Of a DNA stretch of 6,274 bases, positions 1 to 6,274 are shown one piece after another. The position numbers and the translations under genes were made by a program. Source of the DNA: Clostridia bacterium (GTDB taxonomy: Bacteria > Bacillota > Clostridia > Oscillospirales > CAG-382); assembly GCA_900754535.1 (NCBI GenBank), contig CAAEDF010000026.1, positions 1 to 6,274 on the forward strand. Reading direction: 5' to 3'. The first letter of the stretch is position 1. Every line of letters begins with the position of its first letter. Below the pieces are notes generated by a model. It was not told the DNA's origin. It saw nothing but the letters and a program-made list of their open reading frames with translations, and made no database searches.

Positions 1-24
1 ATATCCACAAGCGGCAAAACGACG

Positions 25-465
25 TCAAATAAACACGACCCCGTATACCGCGCGTGTAAACGCCTCCAGCGCCTTTTTCTTGTCGTCATATATCTGCGAA
101 CGCTCTTTATAGAATTTTTCCATGGCAGCCACCGTGGGAGACGGAACGGCGGAGACATAGTGGAGCTCAAGCAGTTCGCGCTGATAGTCCGTCAGCGCCG
201 AAAAACCGGTCTTTATCATCTTAAGCTCACGCTCAACTATTTTCCTCCTGAAACGCGCGTCGTCTATTAGGACGATAAGGTTGACCAGCTTGTTTTCAAA
301 GTGATTGCCCCCGCCTCCCGTAACCGGCGCCGCCGAAACGGTGGCAGACGAAACAGAGTATTTCTGATTCTCAAGCATCTCTATCTCAAAGCCAAGCGAT
401 TCGTAAGCGGCTTCAAGCTGCGTCTTCCTTTTAAGAAGATCTACGGCGTAATTCCTGTAATCCAT
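25..465 (-). CDS. Phage-type sigma-70 region 4-like regulator (ArpU/DUF1492-like)
   Basis: This 146-residue protein resembles small regulators found in prophages and integrated elements of Clostridia, thought to act as late-gene transcription activators. It is cytoplasmic, with no signal or membrane segment. Residues 1-34 form a charged, probably coiled-coil helix. A Ser/Ala-rich loop with GGGG at 50-53 follows. Residues 56-88 form a second helix typical of the group. Residues 89-142 (FSALTDYQRELLELHYV, then KERSQIYDDKKKALEAF) look like the helix-turn-helix of sigma region 4. The start at 465 is chosen because AGGA lies 7 bases upstream (476-473) and family-like sequence begins there. The frame is open to 966, so a longer product cannot be excluded. 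No other phage gene is visible, so it may be an orphan, an element edge or the start of something beyond the window. The exact family is my judgement from pattern alone. Confidence 0.75.
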   Translation of the reverse strand: MDYRNYAVDLLKRKTQLEAAYESLGFEIEMLENQKYSVSSATVSAAPVTGGGGNHFENKLVNLIVLIDDARFRRKIVERELKMIKTGFSALTDYQRELLELHYVSAVPSPTVAAMEKFYKERSQIYDDKKKALEAFTRAVYGVVFI

Positions 466-530
466 TTGTAAATCCTGCCTTTCACTGTTTATTGAGTCCC
501 CGTCCGCCGCCGAGAGCAGAACAGCGGCAG

Positions 531-557
531 ACAAAATCTGCCCGGATGATCGGGCAG
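531..557 (-). terminator. Possible intrinsic terminator or attenuator before the phage-type regulator
   Basis: On the minus strand CTGCCCG (557-551) pairs perfectly with CGGGCAG (544-538) around a 6-base ATCATC loop, and ATTTTGT follows. The stem is strong for its size but the T-run has only four bases. It would end a transcript of about 420 nucleotides started at the promoter at 957-985, or attenuate expression of the gene starting at 465. Confidence 0.4.
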
Positions 558-706
558 CGGCCTTCGCACGCACTTTTGCCGTGCTCCTCTTTTTCTTATA
601 CGCGTTTTCCGGTCTGCCCGGATACGGCGCCTCCGCACCGGAACACCCGAACGGTATTCGATATTTTTCACGGCATTTCAAAAAAAGCTGATTATTTGCC
701 TCACCT

Positions 707-826
707 TCTGCGCAGCGCAGATCATACATCGCGGCGACATGCCGGGCAATACGGCCGGACACCCTGCACATATCGACCGTACTTTGACATCGATGTCTGA
801 TCAGGTATGTTTCATTGACTGCAGTC
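707..826. repeat. Cluster of short perfect palindromes
   Basis: Four perfect dyads lie within 120 bases: TCTGCGC-A-GCGCAGA (707-721), GACATCGATGTC (786-797), CTGATCAG (797-804) and GACTGCAGTC (817-826). The LexA-type box (840-853) and ATGATATCAT (957-966) extend the series to the right. They differ in sequence, so they are not copies of one operator. They could be separate protein sites or helices of a structured RNA. Confidence 0.5.
784..811 (+). promoter_or_regulatory. Possible rightward promoter
   Basis: TTGACA at 784-789 is a perfect -35, followed after 16 bases by TATGTT (806-811), four of six matches to the -10. The predicted start near 818 lies about 20 bases before the LexA-type box, a position suited to repression. 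No convincing gene follows: the ATG at 847 opens a 37-codon frame ending at 960 with no ribosome-binding site. The -35 overlaps a palindrome, so the match may be incidental. Confidence 0.25.
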
Positions 827-839
827 TTACAGGCTATAC

Positions 840-853
840 CGAACAAATGTTCG
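840..853. promoter_or_regulatory. LexA (DinR-type) SOS box candidate
   Basis: CGAACAAATGTTCG has perfect CGAAC-N4-GTTCG dyad symmetry and fits the Gram-positive consensus CGAAC-RNRY-GTTYG/C at every defined position on the plus strand. It lies about 97-110 bases inside the transcript predicted from the promoter at 957-985. Weak -10-like sequences lie on either side (TTTAAT at 862-857 on the minus strand, TATACC at 835-840 on the plus strand). Binding could block a local promoter or act as a roadblock. Confidence 0.6.
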
Positions 854-956
854 ATATTAAATCTTACGAAGAGGATTTCAGCGGCCGGCTGCCGGTTCAT
901 CCTCTCCGCATGTTTTGTTCTCCGGATATTGCGTGCGATTTCCCTGTGCTGATTAT

Positions 957-985
957 ATGATATCATGCCTTTTGCCTGTTGTCAA
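957..985 (-). promoter_or_regulatory. Strong vegetative promoter reading left
   Basis: The minus strand has a perfect -35 TTGACA (985-980), a 17-base spacer, and TATCAT (962-957), five of six matches to the -10. TGA directly precedes the -10, giving an extended -10 (TGn). Transcription would begin near 949-951. The nearest supported gene start is 465, so the leader would be about 485 bases long. The -10 lies inside a perfect 10-base palindrome (957-966). Confidence 0.75.
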
Positions 986-993
986 CATACCTC

Positions 994-1034
994 AAAGCCG
1001 CAAACGGCTTTATGCGTCATTTTTGACGCATAAA
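994..1034. repeat. Two adjoining perfect hairpins upstream of the leftward promoter
   Basis: AAAGCCG (994-1000) pairs with CGGCTTT (1005-1011) around a CAAA loop. TTTATGCGTCA (1009-1019) pairs with TGACGCATAAA (1024-1034) around TTTT. The two stems share the TTT at 1009-1011, so they cannot both form fully. On the plus strand the second stem is followed by a T-rich stretch (TTTCCATTTTATT), so it could stop plus-strand transcription or back up the tgt terminator. Lying 9 bases upstream of the -35 at 980-985, they could equally be protein-binding dyads. Confidence 0.65.
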
Positions 1035-1062
1035 TTTCCATTTTATTCCTGTAAACAGCCTG

Positions 1063-1117
1063 AAAACACAAAAACGCCGGTACCGGCACGGCCTCATGGC
1101 CGCCCGGCAACCCGGCG
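1063..1117 (-). terminator. Intrinsic terminator of the mutS-mutL-tgt unit
   Basis: Read on the minus strand, 1117 down to 1075 folds into a long GC-rich hairpin: CGCCGG pairs with CCGGCG at the base, TGCCGG pairs with CCGGTA (one G-U) in the middle, and CGGCC pairs with GGCCG around an ATGA loop. That makes about 17 pairs with small bulges. TTTTTGTGTTTT follows immediately (1074 down to 1063). It lies 78 bases past the tgt stop, the expected place for rho-independent termination. Confidence 0.9.
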
Positions 1118-1144
1118 CACGGCTTCTATTTTGAAAGAAAAGTG

Positions 1145-4345
<3,201 letters not shown>

Positions 4346-4354
4346 CGGTCAGCA

Positions 4355-4362
4355 ACCTCCTT
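4355..4362 (-). promoter_or_regulatory. Shine-Dalgarno of mutL
   Basis: The minus strand reads AAGGAGGT, a full anti-16S complement, 9 bases before the ATG at 4345. It fixes the mutL start and implies efficient independent initiation within the mutS-mutL transcript. A small inverted repeat (CCGGC at 4363-4367 with GCCGG at 4376-4380) sits directly upstream of it in the 45-base gap after mutS and could form a 5-bp hairpin that leaves the site exposed. Confidence 0.85.
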
Positions 4363-4390
4363 CCGGCAGCAAGCAGCCGGAGCGTCCCGT

Positions 4391-6274
4391 TCAGCTCTGA
4401 GCCACGGCGTCTCCAAGCTCTTTTTTCATCTCATAAAGCAATGTCATCGCCTCTATGGGCGTTATCGTTTCAACGCTCAGATCCCTTATGCGCTCCAGCA
4501 CCGCAGCCCCGGCGCCGGATACCGTCTCTGTCCGCGCGTCCGCAGACACGCCCGACGGACGCTGTACATATACCCCTTTTTCGGCCTCTATACCGTCAAG
4601 TATCTCCTTCGCCCGGTCCACCACCTCACGCGGGATCCCGGCAAGCAGAGCCACCTCTATGCCGTAGCTGCCGTCGGCGCAGCCGCGGGCGATCCTGCGC
4701 AGGAAGATCACGGAGTCCCCCTGCTTGCGGGCGGTGATGTTATAGTTGACCACTCCGGGCAGCTCGCCCTCCAGCGTCGTCAGCTCGTGATAATGCGTGG
4801 CGAACAGCGCTCTCGCACCTATCCTGTTGACCGTGTATTCCACAACGGCCTTCGCTATGCTCATACCGTCAAACGTCGAGGTCCCGCGGCCTATCTCGTC
4901 ATAAATGACCAGGCTTTTTCTCGTCGCGTTCCTCAGTATCACCGCAAGTTCGCTCATCTCCAGCATAAAAGTGGAGTTGCCGCTTGCCAGGTCGTCTGCC
5001 GCCCCTACGCGCGTGAACAGCCTGTCCGCCACGCCGATATGCGCGGAAGCAGCCGGAACGAACGAGCCGGTCTGTGCCAGAAGCAGGATTATGGCAGTCT
5101 GACGCATATATGTGGATTTTCCCGCCATATTCGGTCCGGTTATCAGCAGCATGCGGTTGGCGCCGCAGTCCATGCGGCAGTCGTTTGGTATAAAATATCC
5201 GTTTTTCAGATGCTTTTCCACCACGATGTGGCGTCCTTCGCGTATTTCCAGAACATCGGATTCGTCCACCAGCGGCCTTGTCATATTCATTTTCTCCGCC
5301 GCGGTCGCAAGCGAGGTATACACATCCAGCTCGGCGACAGAATCCGCCGCTTTCTGCAGCCTTGACGTAAATTGCAGCACAAACTCGCGCAGGCGCTGGA
5401 AAATATCGTATTCCAGCGCGTAAAGCCGGTCGCGCGCGCCGAGTATGCGGCTTTCCATATCCTTCAGCTCGTCGGTTATGTAACGTTCGCCGTTGACAAG
5501 CGTCTGCCGCCGCATGTAGCTTTCGGGCACCGGTCCGGTATAGGAGTTCGGGATCTCTATGTAATAGCCGAACACCTTGTTGTATCCTACCTTCAGCGAG
5601 CGTATGCCCGTCTTTTCCCTTTCTATCTGCTCCACGCCCGCGATCCAGCTTTTTCCGTCCTTGAGTATCGCCCGCAGCTCGTCCACCGTATTGTTTGCGC
5701 CGTCTTTGATGAACCCGCCCTCTCTTATCGTGGCGGCGGGCTTTTCGGCTATGGTTTCCCCTATGCTCTGTGCGATCTCTCCCAGCGTTTCCAGCCCGTC
5801 GTCAAGCGCGCAGAGGGTGGCGCATTCCATGGACGAAAGCTTTGCCTTTATATCGGGTATCAGCCTGAGCGAAAGTTCAAGCTGCTTCAGCTCGTTGGGA
5901 CCGGCGGTATTGTATACGAGCCTTGTGGTCAGCCGCTCGATGTCCGATATCCGCGAGAGGGTGTGCGCCAGCTCCTTGCGGTCTACGGTCCTGTTTTTAA
6001 GCTCTTCCACCGCGTCCTGCCGTTTTTTTATCTCGCCGATGTCCATAAGAGGGTTCAGTATCCACTTGCGAAGCAGGCGTGCGCCCGGCGCGGTTTCGGT
6101 AAAGTCCATGGTGCCAAGCAGGCTGCCGCGCTTATCGCGGCCTATCATGGTCTCGGTAAGCTCCAGACTGTGCTTTGTAAACGCGTCCATCGACAGATAT
6201 CTGCCCTCGGAGCGGAAGCTTAAGGCGCGGAAATAGGAAAGAGAGTTTTTCTGCGTCTTTTTTATATACGCAAT
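4391..6274 (-). CDS. mutS: DNA mismatch repair protein MutS (5' end outside the window)
   Basis: MutS is the mismatch-recognition ATPase that binds mispaired or looped DNA, then slides as a clamp and recruits MutL. The frame stays open from the right edge of the window to a TGA at 4391-4393 and gives 627 residues. The first 28 precede the first in-frame ATG and still match the family (TQKNSLSYFRAL), so that ATG is internal. Visible in window numbering: the core/lever start (LELTET, about 37-42), the clamp region around 195-270, Walker A TGPNMAGKST at 379-388, the STFMLEM signature at 434-440, Walker B LVIYDE at 455-460, the ATHYH switch at 492-496 and a short C-terminal helix-turn-helix ending TPIEAMTLLYEMKK. 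The mismatch-reading (Phe-x-Glu) and connector domains, perhaps 230-250 residues, lie outside. No QLxLF-like sliding-clamp motif is seen in the tail. It is followed 45 bases later by mutL. Confidence 0.97.
   Translation of the reverse strand: MAYIKKTQKNSLSYFRALSFRSEGRYLSMDAFTKHSLELTETMIGRDKRGSLLGTMDFTETAPGARLLRKWILNPLMDIGEIKKRQDAVEELKNRTVDRKELAHTLSRISDIERLTTRLVYNTAGPNELKQLELSLRLIPDIKAKLSSMECATLCALDDGLETLGEIAQSIGETIAEKPAATIREGGFIKDGANNTVDELRAILKDGKSWIAGVEQIEREKTGIRSLKVGYNKVFGYYIEIPNSYTGPVPESYMRRQTLVNGERYITDELKDMESRILGARDRLYALEYDIFQRLREFVLQFTSRLQKAADSVAELDVYTSLATAAEKMNMTRPLVDESDVLEIREGRHIVVEKHLKNGYFIPNDCRMDCGANRMLLITGPNMAGKSTYMRQTAIILLLAQTGSFVPAASAHIGVADRLFTRVGAADDLASGNSTFMLEMSELAVILRNATRKSLVIYDEIGRGTSTFDGMSIAKAVVEYTVNRIGARALFATHYHELTTLEGELPGVVNYNITARKQGDSVIFLRRIARGCADGSYGIEVALLAGIPREVVDRAKEILDGIEAEKGVYVQRPSGVSADARTETVSGAGAAVLERIRDLSVETITPIEAMTLLYEMKKELGDAVAQS

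Noticed and set aside
492..800. Plus-strand 102-codon and minus-strand 60-codon open frames
   Set aside because: Arg/Pro-rich composition, no ribosome-binding site and no family resemblance; typical of chance frames.
531..950. tmRNA, RNase P RNA or SRP RNA in the leader region
   Set aside because: I could not find the tRNA-like ends of tmRNA, the conserved core segments of RNase P RNA or the SRP apical loop by eye on either strand.
847..960. A 37-codon peptide downstream of the LexA-type box on the plus strand, as a possible SOS-induced small protein
   Set aside because: There is no ribosome-binding site, the start codon lies inside the box, there is no clear membrane segment, and the upstream promoter is weak.
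466..966. An N-terminal extension of the phage-type regulator to 313 residues
   Set aside because: The extra residues match no family, the first ATG overlaps the promoter -10, and later ATGs lack well-spaced ribosome-binding sites, whereas the ATG at 465 has AGGA at 7 bases and begins the family-like sequence.

Overview
The window looks like a chromosomal segment from a Gram-positive bacterium, most likely a Clostridia-type member of the Bacillota. The support is an endonuclease-type MutL (DKHALHERILYE, ACKAALK and CPHGRP motifs), a full AAGGAGGT Shine-Dalgarno, a perfect DinR-type LexA box, and a small phage-type sigma-like regulator of a sort common in Clostridia. Coding DNA is GC-rich, yet ATA is used freely for isoleucine. 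The genus cannot be named from the sequence.

Layout: every supported gene is on the minus strand, so the reading order is from high to low coordinates. mutS (4391-6274) enters from the right edge without its 5' part. mutL (2351-4345) follows after 45 bases. tgt (1195-2337) follows after 13 bases, and its ribosome-binding site overlaps the mutL stop codon. A strong intrinsic terminator at 1063-1117 closes this mutS-mutL-tgt transcription unit. MutS recognises mismatches and recruits MutL, whose C-terminal nuclease nicks the strand to be repaired. This is the methyl-independent form of mismatch repair. Tgt puts a 7-deazaguanine base (preQ1 in bacteria) at the wobble position of tRNAs with GUN anticodons. 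It is a translation-fidelity enzyme that is unrelated biochemically but shares the transcript.

The left part differs in character. From 466 to 1062 no protein or known RNA family is recognisable, and base composition is less GC-rich. This stretch carries a near-consensus promoter pointing left (TTGACA, 17 bases, extended -10 TATCAT, at 957-985), two adjoining hairpins just upstream of it, a perfect LexA-type operator at 840-853 and a dense cluster of short perfect palindromes. It also carries a possible intrinsic terminator at 531-557. The last gene (25-465) encodes a 146-residue protein resembling phage sigma-70 region-4-like (ArpU/DUF1492-type) regulators, and suggests an integrated-element remnant or edge.

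The mismatch-repair/tgt block is ordinary in content. The unexplained part is the roughly 500-base promoter-driven, palindrome-rich, possibly SOS-controlled leader or small-RNA region before the phage-type regulator.
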